From: Sinorhizobium psoraleae
GTDB lineage: Bacteria > Pseudomonadota > Alphaproteobacteria > Rhizobiales > Rhizobiaceae
DNA: 64,000 nt
Assembly (NCBI RefSeq): GCF_013283645.1
Contig: NZ_JABEKV010000003.1
Location: 496,001 to 560,000 of the forward strand
Reading direction: 5' to 3'
The notes beneath the pieces are model-generated. The model searched no databases. It saw only the letters and a program-made list of their open reading frames with translations, and had not been told where the DNA came from. The stretch's first letter is position 1. Every line of letters begins with the position of its first letter. Positions 36,099 through 45,649 of this stretch are shown one piece after another. Position numbers and translations under genes: made by a program.

Positions 36099-37247
36099 AT
36101 GACGAAAGACTCCGGATCAGGAGATGACCCCACCGAAGTCCCGGCTTGGCCTGCCCACATGGAGCGGCGGCGTTGGCCCCGCGAGCCGGCTGTGCGGAAG
36201 GATCATCAAGGCGGAAAATCACCTGTGCTCGTGCCCTCGCGCTTCTCGACAAACGATCTGCCGCCGGTGGAACAGTTCCAATGCTGGCGGGCGCATATGG
36301 CGCCCCTGGTGGATGTCCATCTGCCGGACGGAATGTCCGACGCGGACGGCTTTGCGGCTGAACAGATCGGGTGGCATCTCGGCGACTTGCTGGTCGTTCA
36401 ACAGCGCACGCCGGGATTTAGCTACACACGCTCGCTGGCAATGCTGCGCTCCAGTCCGATCGATCATTGGAACGTCGGGCTACTTCGCAGCGGCCGGGCA
36501 TGGACCGAAGTCGACCGCCGCGTCATGGAAGCCGGGCCGGGAGAGATCTTTTTCAGGTCACTGGGCTATCCCTATCGTGGCCGGACGACGGAGGCTGCAA
36601 CCGTACTTCTGTTCATGCCGTTTGAATTGCTGGCCGATGACGCGAGCACGCTCGAGATCGCCAACAATTCGGTCTTGTCCGGCAGTCTGGCCGACTTGCT
36701 CGTGAACTACATCAACGGCATGGAGGCAAACCTCGGCAACATCACAGTCGAGGAGGTGCCTCGCGTCGTTCGCACGATACGCGACATGGTTGTCGCTTGC
36801 GTAGCGGCGGTGAGGCCGGACCCAGCCGGGCCCCAGCCGAAAATGGGAGTGATGGAGCGGGCACACCGATACATCCATGTCAACCTGCACTCGGCCGACC
36901 TGACGCCCGAAAAGATATGCCGTGAACTGGGCATCTCTCGTACCCGCCTCTATCAGCTCTTCGAGCCGAGCGGCGGCGTGCTAAACTACATCCGCCGGCG
37001 TCGGTTGCTGCAGGCCTATGCCGATCTCAGCGATCCGACCAACAACCGGCCCATAGGGGAAATTGCGGAAGCGGCCGGTTTCGAAGTAGCCGCCAATTTC
37101 ACCCGCGCGTTCAGTCACGAGTTCGGAGCGAGCCCCCGCGAAATCCGCAGGGCTGCGGCCGCAGAACGGCCCATCGTACCTGCTACGCCTTCCGAGAGGA
37201 ATATCGGCTCTACGATTGGCGATTGGCTCAAGGCCGTCCAAGGCTAA
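36099..37247 (+). CDS. cuxR: AraC-type activator of the polysaccharide operon (CuxR-like)
   Basis: 382 residues from ATG 36099, GAGAGA upstream. The C-terminal ~100 residues are an AraC double HTH (LTPEKICRELGISRTRLYQLF, split here, then IGEIAEAAGFEVAANFTRAFSHEFG in the same region). The N-terminal domain fits the AraC-binding-like type. An Arg-rich stretch RRRWPR near residues 23-28 offers an RxxxR motif as in PilZ-type c-di-GMP binding, which is how CuxR of S. meliloti senses the dinucleotide. Position next to uxs1 and uxe supports the name. Binding is known for CuxR, inferred here. Confidence 0.82.
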   Translation: MTKDSGSGDDPTEVPAWPAHMERRRWPREPAVRKDHQGGKSPVLVPSRFSTNDLPPVEQFQCWRAHMAPLVDVHLPDGMSDADGFAAEQIGWHLGDLLVVQQRTPGFSYTRSLAMLRSSPIDHWNVGLLRSGRAWTEVDRRVMEAGPGEIFFRSLGYPYRGRTTEAATVLLFMPFELLADDASTLEIANNSVLSGSLADLLVNYINGMEANLGNITVEEVPRVVRTIRDMVVACVAAVRPDPAGPQPKMGVMERAHRYIHVNLHSADLTPEKICRELGISRTRLYQLFEPSGGVLNYIRRRRLLQAYADLSDPTNNRPIGEIAEAAGFEVAANFTRAFSHEFGASPREIRRAAAAERPIVPATPSERNIGSTIGDWLKAVQG

Positions 37248-37262
37248 TGCAAGAGAGTTGCC

Positions 37263-37283
37263 TGCGCACAATTTCAGTGCGCA
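37263..37283. terminator. Hairpin between convergent cuxR and the STAS gene
   Basis: TGCGCAC (37263-37269) and GTGCGCA (37277-37283) form a perfect 7-bp stem with a 7-base loop, 15 bases after cuxR. It may end transcription from both sides. Confidence 0.45.
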
Positions 37284-37335
37284 AGATCGGTACCGCGGCA
37301 GAATGGGCGGCAGCCACGCGTCGCACGCCTCGTCT

Positions 37336-37689
<354 letters not shown>

Positions 37690-38247
37690 TTAGTTCGAGA
37701 GCTCGGGGACCGTAATCGCGGCATAGGTTTCCAGCGGGATGTCGCTGTTCTGTCCACCGGGTCCAAAGACCCAAGCAAAGTGAGCACCATAATCGCTCAT
37801 GAGGGTCAGAAGGCCAAGTCCGGAGCCTGAGCCCGAGCCCGTTGCATTCGCTTCGATCCGTTCTATGAGGAGGTCGCTTGGATCGCCTGTGGTTATTTCC
37901 GAAAGCAAGTGCTGGAATTGAGCAGCCGTATCCTTGTCGATGAAATTGGAGACCTTTGCCCGAAAGGCGCTGGCGGCGATCGACGCTTCTACGATGATTT
38001 CGCCGGAAGCACGGAACTTCATTGCGTTTTCAATAAGCTCGTTCGTCAGATAGCCAACATTGTGCCGCACCTCCTTATAGAGATTGCGGGAGGTTTTATA
38101 GCGCAGCGCAGCGAACTCGGCGACGAAGTCCGAAGTGATTGCGCAGTGTTTCCAGCTGAGATCGAGCGGACCTTCAAAGAGACGAAGTCTTGTCACATCT
38201 TCGCCCGTTCCGATCGCGAGGTCCTCCAGTCCGTATAAGGTCGTCAT
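37690..38247 (-). CDS. GHKL kinase-like partner of the STAS protein (Slr1658-like)
   Basis: 185 residues. An N box LTNELIENAMKFR (about 66-78) and a Gly-rich lid GSGSGSGLGLLTLMSDYGA (about 137-155) define a GHKL ATP-binding fold as in anti-sigma-type Ser/Thr kinases; the pattern fits Slr1658-type and SiaB-like kinases. It probably phosphorylates the STAS protein coded next. It starts four bases after the phosphatase gene. Confidence 0.75.
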   Translation of the reverse strand: MTTLYGLEDLAIGTGEDVTRLRLFEGPLDLSWKHCAITSDFVAEFAALRYKTSRNLYKEVRHNVGYLTNELIENAMKFRASGEIIVEASIAASAFRAKVSNFIDKDTAAQFQHLLSEITTGDPSDLLIERIEANATGSGSGSGLGLLTLMSDYGAHFAWVFGPGGQNSDIPLETYAAITVPELSN

Positions 38248-38251
38248 CCGC

Positions 38252-40612
38252 TTACCTGTGCCTCATCACTACCAGTGTAATATCGTCGTGAATCTTCTGC
38301 GTGCCGATATGTGCCATCAGATCCTCGATGATTCCTGATTTGACATCCTCGGCGCTTCGGCCGTAGCGACGACGCGCGCTCTCACAGAGCCTTTCGATGC
38401 CAAAGAGTTCGCCGCTCCGATTCTCCGCCTCCGTTACGCCGTCGGTATGGAGAACGATCATGTCACCATGCCCAAAGGAGATGTCGCGCGTTGCCACGAA
38501 GGGCGATATGTCCGGCTCCAATCCGATCGGCAGCCCGAGGTCGAGTGTGTCTATCCGCTCCACGTCTCTTAGGTTTCTCACGACGATCAGTTCTTCATGC
38601 TGGCCAGAGAGCGTCAGGCGCGCGCCGTCGTAATCGAGGAACGCCAGCGACAGATGCTTGTCGGTGCTGGTTCGGACGAGGTTCTTGTAAATGGCGCGGT
38701 TTACGCGGTTGAGAAACTGCGATGGGTCCATCTCCCCGGCTTCCTGCAGTGCCCGCGCGACGGATTGAACCATCAGCATCAGCACGCCACTCTCGAGGCC
38801 GTGCCCGGTTACGTCGCCGATCCCGATCTTCAGCCGCTTTCCGTTTTTCAAGACATCGTAGTAATCGCCGCCCACCTCGTCCGCGGGCCGCATGTAGGCT
38901 GCGATTTCCAGATCGGCGATTTCCTCAAGCTCGCCAGCTTTGGGCAGGACCATCATCTGGATGCGCCGAGCGACTGCCAGTTCGGCGCCAAGACGCAAAT
39001 TTTCACTGCGCAACTGTTGGTTTAGCGCTGAGATCTGTAGGTTCGCCTCTTCGATCTCTTTCGTCCGATCCTCGACGAGCTGTTCAAGGTTCTCTGTGTG
39101 GAAGCTGATCTGCTCCGCCATTCGATTGAAGGTCGCGCCGGCCTCGCCGACTTCGTCGCGAGTCGGGATATTGACCCTGACGGAATAGTCTTTGGCCTGA
39201 ATGCGTTTGGCGGCATCGGCAAGTGCACTGATGCCGCCGGTGATCCGCTTTGAAATGGCGAACACGGCGGCAGTAACGAAACACAGGGACACGAGGAGCG
39301 CGAGGACCTGATAGATCACAATCCTGTTCGTCGCCTCTGAAATTCCAGCCTGAGCAGCAAACAGCGAGGCGTAGATTTCGCGCTCCGGCACGACAATGCC
39401 AAGCATCATGGTTTCACGACGAACAGGGCCAGAAAGCCAAAGGTTCGTCGGCTGGAGCTGTTTCAATACGACGAGGTAAGGTACCCTCTCGCCGTTCTCC
39501 ACTAGCAGGATATGCTTGAGCAGTCCGTCCTGGCCCAGGGGCAACTTGGCAATTTCCTGCTGGACGCTTTTGCGCAACGAGCGATCGAGACCCGTCACAC
39601 CTTCGCTGCCGACCGCGCTCGACGCCCGAAGGCCGATGACTTTTTCTCCGACCGGATTGATGGCGACGACGTTGCCATCCGACATAGCCAGGAAGCCGAA
39701 GCCGTTGTCGGCGACCTTGACGTTCTCGACGATCTGCGCCAACTGGTCGAGGGTAATATCCGCTCCGGCGGCGCCAGCTACGCGCCTGCGGTCCCGAGAC
39801 CACAGCGGCTGAAAGAAGCTGACGATGAGCTTGCCGGTGATAGCATCCGTGTATGGCGCTGTCTGGGTCATGTCGTCGCCCACGGGACGCTTCCTGCGAT
39901 CGCTCGCCCACTGCTCCCACGAGTCGTAAAGACCGGGAAAGAAGAACGACCAGAATTCCGCCTTGTTGTGGCCGGGATAGAGCTTGTCGAAGGTTTGGGC
40001 TTGATCCGTGTAGGGCGCTGTCCTGAAGATCGGCCGCTCCTTAGGGCCGATATAGTACATCTGTAGCTTTGACTGACCGTTTGCGAGAAGGCTCGGCGCG
40101 ACCAGATCGAGCACCGCGCTGTTCTCTATGTCCGTCTGCACCTCAGGAAGCGGCACGTGGTTCGCGTCAAGGAGATAACCCCAGACGCTGACGACTGACA
40201 AAGGGCCGGGCAGGTTTTGGGCCCACCCTCCCTTCTGGTCGTATGCAACCGTAACGGCCCCCGGCGCTCCGCGCGCCATCGCTTCGCCGATCTGGGATTT
40301 CCTTACGGGCCGATCGATCTGCTCCTGGAGAACACCCGCGAGCGTGCCGACGTCGGAGTGGACCTGATCAATGAGCAGGTTGACGCGAGCCGCCGTCGTT
40401 TCAGCATAGGAACGGATATAGTCCCGGCTCGCTTTCTCCAGACCACGGCCGACCTCCGCTGCGGCATCGCGGGAGAGTCTCTGAACATTCCACAGCGCCA
40501 GACCACCGGTGACGAGCAGATCAAAAAGCACCGCGCCTCCGACGATGAGAACGAATTTGGCGCGGAAGGAGCGCAAGCCTAAACGGTTGGTCTGCTCGCC
40601 GGGGGCGCTCAT
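38252..40612 (-). CDS. dCache-HAMP-PP2C phosphatase (SiaA/RsbU-like)
   Basis: 786 residues. Membrane helix near 18-42, a large periplasmic double-Cache sensor (about 45-430), second helix (about 433-457), HAMP domain (KRITGGISALADAAKRI), coiled coil (about 510-555) and a SpoIIE-type PP2C domain. The metal and catalytic residues are in place: VGGDYYD, IGDVTGHGLES, HTDGVTEAEN and HDDITLVV. It should sense an external ligand and dephosphorylate STAS partners. Layout is that of SiaA. Its ATG overlaps the stop of the STAS-methyltransferase gene. Confidence 0.9.
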   Translation of the reverse strand: MSAPGEQTNRLGLRSFRAKFVLIVGGAVLFDLLVTGGLALWNVQRLSRDAAAEVGRGLEKASRDYIRSYAETTAARVNLLIDQVHSDVGTLAGVLQEQIDRPVRKSQIGEAMARGAPGAVTVAYDQKGGWAQNLPGPLSVVSVWGYLLDANHVPLPEVQTDIENSAVLDLVAPSLLANGQSKLQMYYIGPKERPIFRTAPYTDQAQTFDKLYPGHNKAEFWSFFFPGLYDSWEQWASDRRKRPVGDDMTQTAPYTDAITGKLIVSFFQPLWSRDRRRVAGAAGADITLDQLAQIVENVKVADNGFGFLAMSDGNVVAINPVGEKVIGLRASSAVGSEGVTGLDRSLRKSVQQEIAKLPLGQDGLLKHILLVENGERVPYLVVLKQLQPTNLWLSGPVRRETMMLGIVVPEREIYASLFAAQAGISEATNRIVIYQVLALLVSLCFVTAAVFAISKRITGGISALADAAKRIQAKDYSVRVNIPTRDEVGEAGATFNRMAEQISFHTENLEQLVEDRTKEIEEANLQISALNQQLRSENLRLGAELAVARRIQMMVLPKAGELEEIADLEIAAYMRPADEVGGDYYDVLKNGKRLKIGIGDVTGHGLESGVLMLMVQSVARALQEAGEMDPSQFLNRVNRAIYKNLVRTSTDKHLSLAFLDYDGARLTLSGQHEELIVVRNLRDVERIDTLDLGLPIGLEPDISPFVATRDISFGHGDMIVLHTDGVTEAENRSGELFGIERLCESARRRYGRSAEDVKSGIIEDLMAHIGTQKIHDDITLVVMRHR

Positions 40613-41784
40613 AGCGGTTTGCGTCCTGACGCGGCCCAGATCGGCCAGCCGGCGTAACCCTTCGGGTGGAGCGCAGCGAAGATGTGGTCCCGGAAGCCTT
40701 GACGGAAACGTTCAATGAACTCGGGAGGATCACCGCGCTTCACGGCCATTTCGCCAGCGTAGACGTTCTCCCAGGCAGAGATGATGTCGGCGAAGTCCTG
40801 CGGATCTCCATCGAGATTGGTGACCATGAACGATTCGAGGACGATGTCGTCGAAGCCAGCTTCGGCGAGATAACGCCGGCTCTTAGGCCCGAGCTCGACG
40901 TCCATCTCGAAATGGCCGAACAGCTTGGCGACCTCCTCGTAGGTCCACTGAATGCTCTGTGATCGCGGCTCGCCGAGGCAGTGCGAGTTCTTCTCATTGG
41001 TCATGTACACTCGCCCGCCGGGCTTGCAGATCCGGAAAAGCTCTTTCAAGAGCACGTCCGGCTGGTTGAAAATCTGCAGCGAATGACGGCAGGTCACGAA
41101 GTCGAACTGGTTGTCCTCGAGCAACATCTCCGAAGCATCGCCGTAAGTGTATTCAATATCGGTGATGCCGAACCCTGCCGCCACGTCGCGCGCATAGGCA
41201 AGGCTTGCCTTCGAATGGTCCAGGGCGACGATTCGTGCTGGCTGGAACTCCTTGCGCACAAGCATGGCGAAATCGCCGATGCCGCAGCAGATGTCCGCCA
41301 TCACGATTCCGGGGCGGATGCCGTGACGAGGGAGAATGGCGCGCTCGTGGCGCCAGGTCATTTTCGTCTGCGTGCGCAGTATCGGAATGAAACTCGCGTT
41401 CTCCACGAAGCTCTGCCCGGGGTAGAACTTGGAATCATAGACCTCGACGGTGACCTGCGGTTCGATCTTGTTCAGGTGCCCGAACATGCGTTCGGTCCAG
41501 CCCACGACGCTCGATGTTACCACCACGAAGCGGAGATCCGATCTTTCACGACAGGCATCGAGAACGACACGTGCGAAAGCGTGAAAGGCCGTGTTGTTCA
41601 TTTGAACCAAGCGTTTTACGTTGATGTAGAGGACGCCTCGCACCTGATCGATTGCGCCCTTGAGCGTTGAAATGCTCGCCGCGATCTCATCGACCGAGCG
41701 CGGCCGGATCACTCCCGAAAGAGAAAACTCCTGACTGTTCGGGTCGAATTCCACGTTGAAGGGCGAAAGGGCTGTCGTACTCAA
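40609..41784 (-). CDS. STAS-like domain fused to a SAM methyltransferase
   Basis: 391 residues. Residues about 1-130 read like a STAS domain (FSLSGVIRPRSVDEI; the loop VKRLVQMNNTAFHAF aligns with the STAS phosphorylation loop, with Thr in place of Ser). Residues about 150-391 form a class I methyltransferase: DICCGIGDFA (motif I), LDHSKASLAYA, GDASEM and DFVTCRHSLQIFNQPDVLLK with a following CKPGGRVYMTN. A phosphorylation switch could thus act directly on a methyltransferase. It overlaps both neighbours by four bases. Substrate unknown. Confidence 0.78.
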   Translation of the reverse strand: MSTTALSPFNVEFDPNSQEFSLSGVIRPRSVDEIAASISTLKGAIDQVRGVLYINVKRLVQMNNTAFHAFARVVLDACRERSDLRFVVVTSSVVGWTERMFGHLNKIEPQVTVEVYDSKFYPGQSFVENASFIPILRTQTKMTWRHERAILPRHGIRPGIVMADICCGIGDFAMLVRKEFQPARIVALDHSKASLAYARDVAAGFGITDIEYTYGDASEMLLEDNQFDFVTCRHSLQIFNQPDVLLKELFRICKPGGRVYMTNEKNSHCLGEPRSQSIQWTYEEVAKLFGHFEMDVELGPKSRRYLAEAGFDDIVLESFMVTNLDGDPQDFADIISAWENVYAGEMAVKRGDPPEFIERFRQGFRDHIFAALHPKGYAGWPIWAASGRKPL

Positions 41785-42299
41785 CTCACGATTCCTTCCA
41801 GAGGCAAGTCAATGACAATCGTTATTTGCGGAGGATCGCTTTCCTCCAGCCGAAGCCGGGCATCGAAATTGATCGCCAGATCGAGCAGGACGACCTCCCT
41901 GCTCGGAGCGAGATCGGTCGAAATGGCATCGATATAGCGCGCGTAGGCATTTCCTCTTCGGGTCTTCGAGACCGCTTCTCGATAGAACTGTCTCTGGCCC
42001 GGCGGGCAGGGAAAGGTGAGCTTCACCCGTTCTATGGGACCGTGTCGATAGACGGCGCAGCCAATCCGCCCGTCGAGAGAACCGCCACGGAACGACACCT
42101 CCAGGAGTTCATTGAGGGCGAATGAAAAGAAATTCGAATGTCGAATAGGATCCGTTCGATTGTGGCTGATCATTCGCGCCATGAAAGTCGACAGCTGGTC
42201 GCAGTTGTGCCAGTCCGAAAGAAACGTTCCCATCGCCATCTCGACTTGGAGCAGGGGTTCGAAATGGCCGTCCGCGGCCTCGTTCTCAAGTCCGTTCAT
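41781..42299 (-). CDS. Degenerate ATPase-like protein of the partner-switch operon
   Basis: 172 residues, no signal or membrane segment. The segment FFSFALNELLEVSFRGG has the place and form of a GHKL N box, but no Gly-rich lid follows; the C-terminus is two beta-rich strands (REVVLLDLAINFDARLRLEE and PPQITIVIDLPL). I read it as a diverged relative of the kinase at 37690, possibly non-catalytic, paired with the STAS-methyltransferase coded next (ATGA overlap). The family is not certain. Confidence 0.6.
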   Translation of the reverse strand: MNGLENEAADGHFEPLLQVEMAMGTFLSDWHNCDQLSTFMARMISHNRTDPIRHSNFFSFALNELLEVSFRGGSLDGRIGCAVYRHGPIERVKLTFPCPPGQRQFYREAVSKTRRGNAYARYIDAISTDLAPSREVVLLDLAINFDARLRLEESDPPQITIVIDLPLEGIVS

Positions 42300-42364
42300 G
42301 CTGCTTCCTCCTCCGCGCGCAAACCTTGTTCAAGCTTGTCCAGACGATTTCAACGCTCCTTCGC

Positions 42365-44047
42365 TCACGTTCGTAAAAGGCCCGCAGGCGACTTGCGGAG
42401 AAATGCGCCAATTGCTTCGGCAGGCATGGGTAAGCCCAGGAAATATCCCTGCAGGCGGTCGCACCCCTCGTTCTGGAGCCAGGCCGCCTGACCACTTGTT
42501 TCCACCCCTTCGGCGGTAACATTCATGCCTAGGCCATGGGCCAATGCGATGATGGAGCGCACGATTGTCTGGCTCTTCTCGTCTGCCTCGAGGTCCTTGA
42601 TGAAGTACTGATCGATCTTGATCGTGTCGAAGGGGAAATTCTTGAGGTAGCTGAGCGAGGAATAGTAGGTACCAAAATCGTCGAGCGAAATCCGCACGCC
42701 GAGCACATTCAAGGTATTGAGCGTATCGAGATTGTTGATCGTTCGCTCCAGCAGCACCGACTCGGTAATTTCGAGCTCAAGACGGTCGGCCCGAATTCCG
42801 ACGAGATCGAGCGTTTGAGCGACGCGATCCGTAAGACCTTCGTGCAAGAATTCGGCGGGGGACAGATTGACGGCGAGTGTGAGGTGCGGCGGCCAGGTTA
42901 TCGCCGCCCGGCACGCGCGCTCCAGCAGCCATTGGCCGATCTCGCTCATAAGACCATCAGCCTCAGCCATCGGAATGAAGACATTCGGCGGAATGATGCC
43001 GACCAGGGGGTGGCGCCATCGCAAAAGCGCTTCGAAGCCAACGACCGAAGACGATGTCTTCACGAGAGGCTGGTATTCAACGAAAAACTGACCCTCCTGC
43101 AGGGCCGAGCGGAGGCCTCGGCGTAGCATTTCCCGTTGTTCGAGCACAACGAGCATGGAGCGGGTGAACGTCCTTGCCCGCCCACGGCCGTCCGTCTTTG
43201 CCGCATAGAGCGCGATGTCGGCAGCCTTCATCAGTTGCTCGACTTCGTTGCCGTCTGCCGGCGCAACGGCAACTCCGACGCTTGCGCCGACGAAGACATT
43301 GATGCCTTCGATCGTGAATGGTGCCTTGAACGTGTTGACCAGCGCCTCCGCCAGGCGCTCGGCCTCCTTAGGCTGGTCGGCCCTCCATTGGATGACCGCG
43401 AATTCGTCGCCGGCCAGCCGGTACGCGAATTCCCGATCCCTCAGAACGCTCCTGATCCGTTCCGCTGCCATCTTGAGAACGTCGTCGCCAGCGCTGTGGC
43501 CCAACGTGTCGTTGATCGGCTTGAAATCGTCGAGATCGATTTGCATAAGCGCTAACCGCGCACCGTTCGGCACGGGCAATGCGCCGCGCAAATGATCACT
43601 GAATTGCCGCCGGTTCGGCAATCCGGTCAAAGCATCATGGGTTGCCTGATGCAGCAGAAGCGCCCGATCGCTCTCGCTTTGGCTGGATGTCTCGCGGTAG
43701 GCGGAACTGCTTTCCGCTTCGATGATCCCGATGCCATTGGCACTGCGAAAGATGACGAGGATGCGGCGATTTCCCGTCGCCATATCCGCGATCTCGACCG
43801 TTCGCGGCAGTCCGTTCCCGATGACAAATTCGATGGCGGACTTCGGGCCGGGCGCCAACAGTTCGGGATAGATGTGCCAGAGCGTTGTCTCGACGAGCGA
43901 GTCGACGCCGTATGTCCTCCTGTGTGCTGCCGAGCAGCCGAAGAGATGGAAGCTCTCGTCGTAGAAAGAGACGAGTTCGTCGGTATTGGTGAGAGAGTAG
44001 CTCTCATGGGAATATGAAGCTGACATCGTCGCATCCGCGTCCGGCAT
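42365..44047 (-). CDS. PAS-GGDEF-EAL c-di-GMP enzyme heading the partner-switch operon
   Basis: 560 residues from ATG 44047 with GGAGG upstream. A PAS-like lead (about 1-125) is followed by GGDEF with RLAGDEF (first Gly changed to Ala, as in some active enzymes) and no RxxD inhibitory site (RDRE instead). The EAL domain keeps FEALLRW, NLSPAEF, EITESVLL and AEGVET, but the loop-6 motif reads DDFGTYYSSL with Tyr for Gly. Net activity cannot be predicted. As the first gene of six it parallels the diguanylate cyclase of the SiaABCD system. Confidence 0.88.
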   Translation of the reverse strand: MPDADATMSASYSHESYSLTNTDELVSFYDESFHLFGCSAAHRRTYGVDSLVETTLWHIYPELLAPGPKSAIEFVIGNGLPRTVEIADMATGNRRILVIFRSANGIGIIEAESSSAYRETSSQSESDRALLLHQATHDALTGLPNRRQFSDHLRGALPVPNGARLALMQIDLDDFKPINDTLGHSAGDDVLKMAAERIRSVLRDREFAYRLAGDEFAVIQWRADQPKEAERLAEALVNTFKAPFTIEGINVFVGASVGVAVAPADGNEVEQLMKAADIALYAAKTDGRGRARTFTRSMLVVLEQREMLRRGLRSALQEGQFFVEYQPLVKTSSSVVGFEALLRWRHPLVGIIPPNVFIPMAEADGLMSEIGQWLLERACRAAITWPPHLTLAVNLSPAEFLHEGLTDRVAQTLDLVGIRADRLELEITESVLLERTINNLDTLNTLNVLGVRISLDDFGTYYSSLSYLKNFPFDTIKIDQYFIKDLEADEKSQTIVRSIIALAHGLGMNVTAEGVETSGQAAWLQNEGCDRLQGYFLGLPMPAEAIGAFLRKSPAGLLRT

Positions 44048-44416
44048 CCTAGCCCTCCACTCCCTTCCCTTTGCTCCTCGTCCGAGCCGTCTCCGTTCTA
44101 TTCAGCCCCCGACGACGTGCGTTGACCCAGGTCAATATCCAACGCAGTCGTACACCCACAAGTTATGGCGGAAGATGTCGCGGTCAATGCCGCTCGACCA
44201 GTGAGGTCGCCGGGATTTTCATAGAATCACCATGGAAACAGTCAAATTTGAGGGTTGTTCGATGTCACGTGCCGATGAATGTTGAACACGTGGCGGCTGT
44301 AAAGCGAGGAGGCGGTTCGCGTTTCGAGTGGCAGATTCGCGCAGAAGCGGTCGTGCCAGCAGCAAGCGAAAATTGTCCGAGTCTGCGCTGCCAAGGCAGT
44401 GAGTAGGGCGGTCGAC
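44048..44416. promoter_or_regulatory. Divergent promoter region between the GGDEF-EAL gene and bgsB
   Basis: 369 bases with no gene. It must drive the partner-switch operon (minus) and bgsBA (plus). I see no operator of the types found elsewhere and no terminator. Confidence 0.4.
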
Positions 44417-45649
44417 ATGATCCTGAACCATCGCATGACGCGCATCACGGTCGGCATTCTGCTGCTGATGCTTGTGGTCGCCGTGTTGTTGCCCGGGTTG
44501 ACGGGGTTTACCAGTCTGGACGGGACCGTCAATGCACGCTTTGCGACCATAAACGCGCCGATCGACGGCGAGATTGCCGAACCGCCGCCTCCGATTGGGA
44601 CGCCGGTAGCCGAGGGCGAGACACTCGCCATCATTCGCAACGAGCGCGTCAATCGGACCGTCCTGGCGTCGCTGCGTGCCGAACACCGAACTGCTGTCGA
44701 TCGCGTCGCGGCGCTGGAACGGGAGCGTGACGAGCTTGTGAGCCTGCGCGACCAGCTTGCCGAACGCCTCGCCGTGTTCAAGAGCGCGACCATCGCCAGC
44801 CTGGAGCGGGAGCTTCGCATTCTACGGAAACGTGTCGAGGTATCGCGCGCCCAGGATGTGGTGGCAAGAGTGGACCTCGACCGTCGGCAAGAGCTGGAGT
44901 CGAAGGGAATCTTTACGCGCAAGATGGTGGAGGCGGCTGAGGCTGCCGGCGCCGCGACCGGCGGCGAACTCGAGATCAGCAACCTGACAGTGGAACTGCT
45001 GCAGCAACGCCTCGACGCCGTGCGTCAGGACATATTCGTCGTCGCTGACGGCCAGAACGATGTGCCGTATTCCCGCCAGCGCCAGGACGAGGTGATCGTC
45101 CGCATCAACGATCTCAACACCCGCATTGCCGAGAACAGGACACGGGCGAGCCAGACCGAACAGCAAATGATCGAGGAGGAAAAGCGCGTTAGCAACCTCG
45201 AATCGGCCACGGTCCCATCGCCGTTCGAAGGGGTTGTTTGGGCGAGGAGCATCGTCGGCGGCTCGAACGTCGTCCTGAACAATGAGATGATGCGGATCCT
45301 CGATTGCCGCGAGCTGTTCGTCGACATTCTCGTTCCCGAGGTCGACTACGATGAGATCTATCCTGGCCGAGACGCAGAGGTCCGGCTCTTCGGACGCGGT
45401 GAAGTCTTCAAGGGGCAGGTGCAAGCGCTCAAGGGTTCCTCCGCCGTCGTCGAAAAGGACTCTCTTGCCGCCAACGAGCCCGAAACCGACGAGCGCAACG
45501 CCCGGATCCGCATTCTGCTTGCACCGTCGGCACTCAATACGGACTTTGCGAATTTCTGCCAGGTTGGGCGCACCGTGCAGGTGCGTATTTCCAAACACAA
45601 CCTCCGGATCACACAGTGGATCAAAAGCCTGTGGTTCAGTCTCTTCTAA
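44417..45649 (+). CDS. bgsB: Membrane-fusion-type partner of beta-glucan synthase (BgsB)
   Basis: 410 residues. A short cytoplasmic tail and one membrane helix (VGILLLMLVVAVLLPGL) precede a periplasmic HlyD/Alg44-like body: a biotinyl-lipoyl-like half (INAPIDGEIAEPPPPIG), a long coiled coil (about 85-270) and the second half (VPSPFEGVVWARSIVGG). It should span the periplasm and guide the glucan made by BgsA. It overlaps bgsA by 34 bases. The start is ATG 44417 with AGGGCGG upstream; a GTG at 44399 is possible. Confidence 0.82.
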   Translation: MILNHRMTRITVGILLLMLVVAVLLPGLTGFTSLDGTVNARFATINAPIDGEIAEPPPPIGTPVAEGETLAIIRNERVNRTVLASLRAEHRTAVDRVAALERERDELVSLRDQLAERLAVFKSATIASLERELRILRKRVEVSRAQDVVARVDLDRRQELESKGIFTRKMVEAAEAAGAATGGELEISNLTVELLQQRLDAVRQDIFVVADGQNDVPYSRQRQDEVIVRINDLNTRIAENRTRASQTEQQMIEEEKRVSNLESATVPSPFEGVVWARSIVGGSNVVLNNEMMRILDCRELFVDILVPEVDYDEIYPGRDAEVRLFGRGEVFKGQVQALKGSSAVVEKDSLAANEPETDERNARIRILLAPSALNTDFANFCQVGRTVQVRISKHNLRITQWIKSLWFSLF

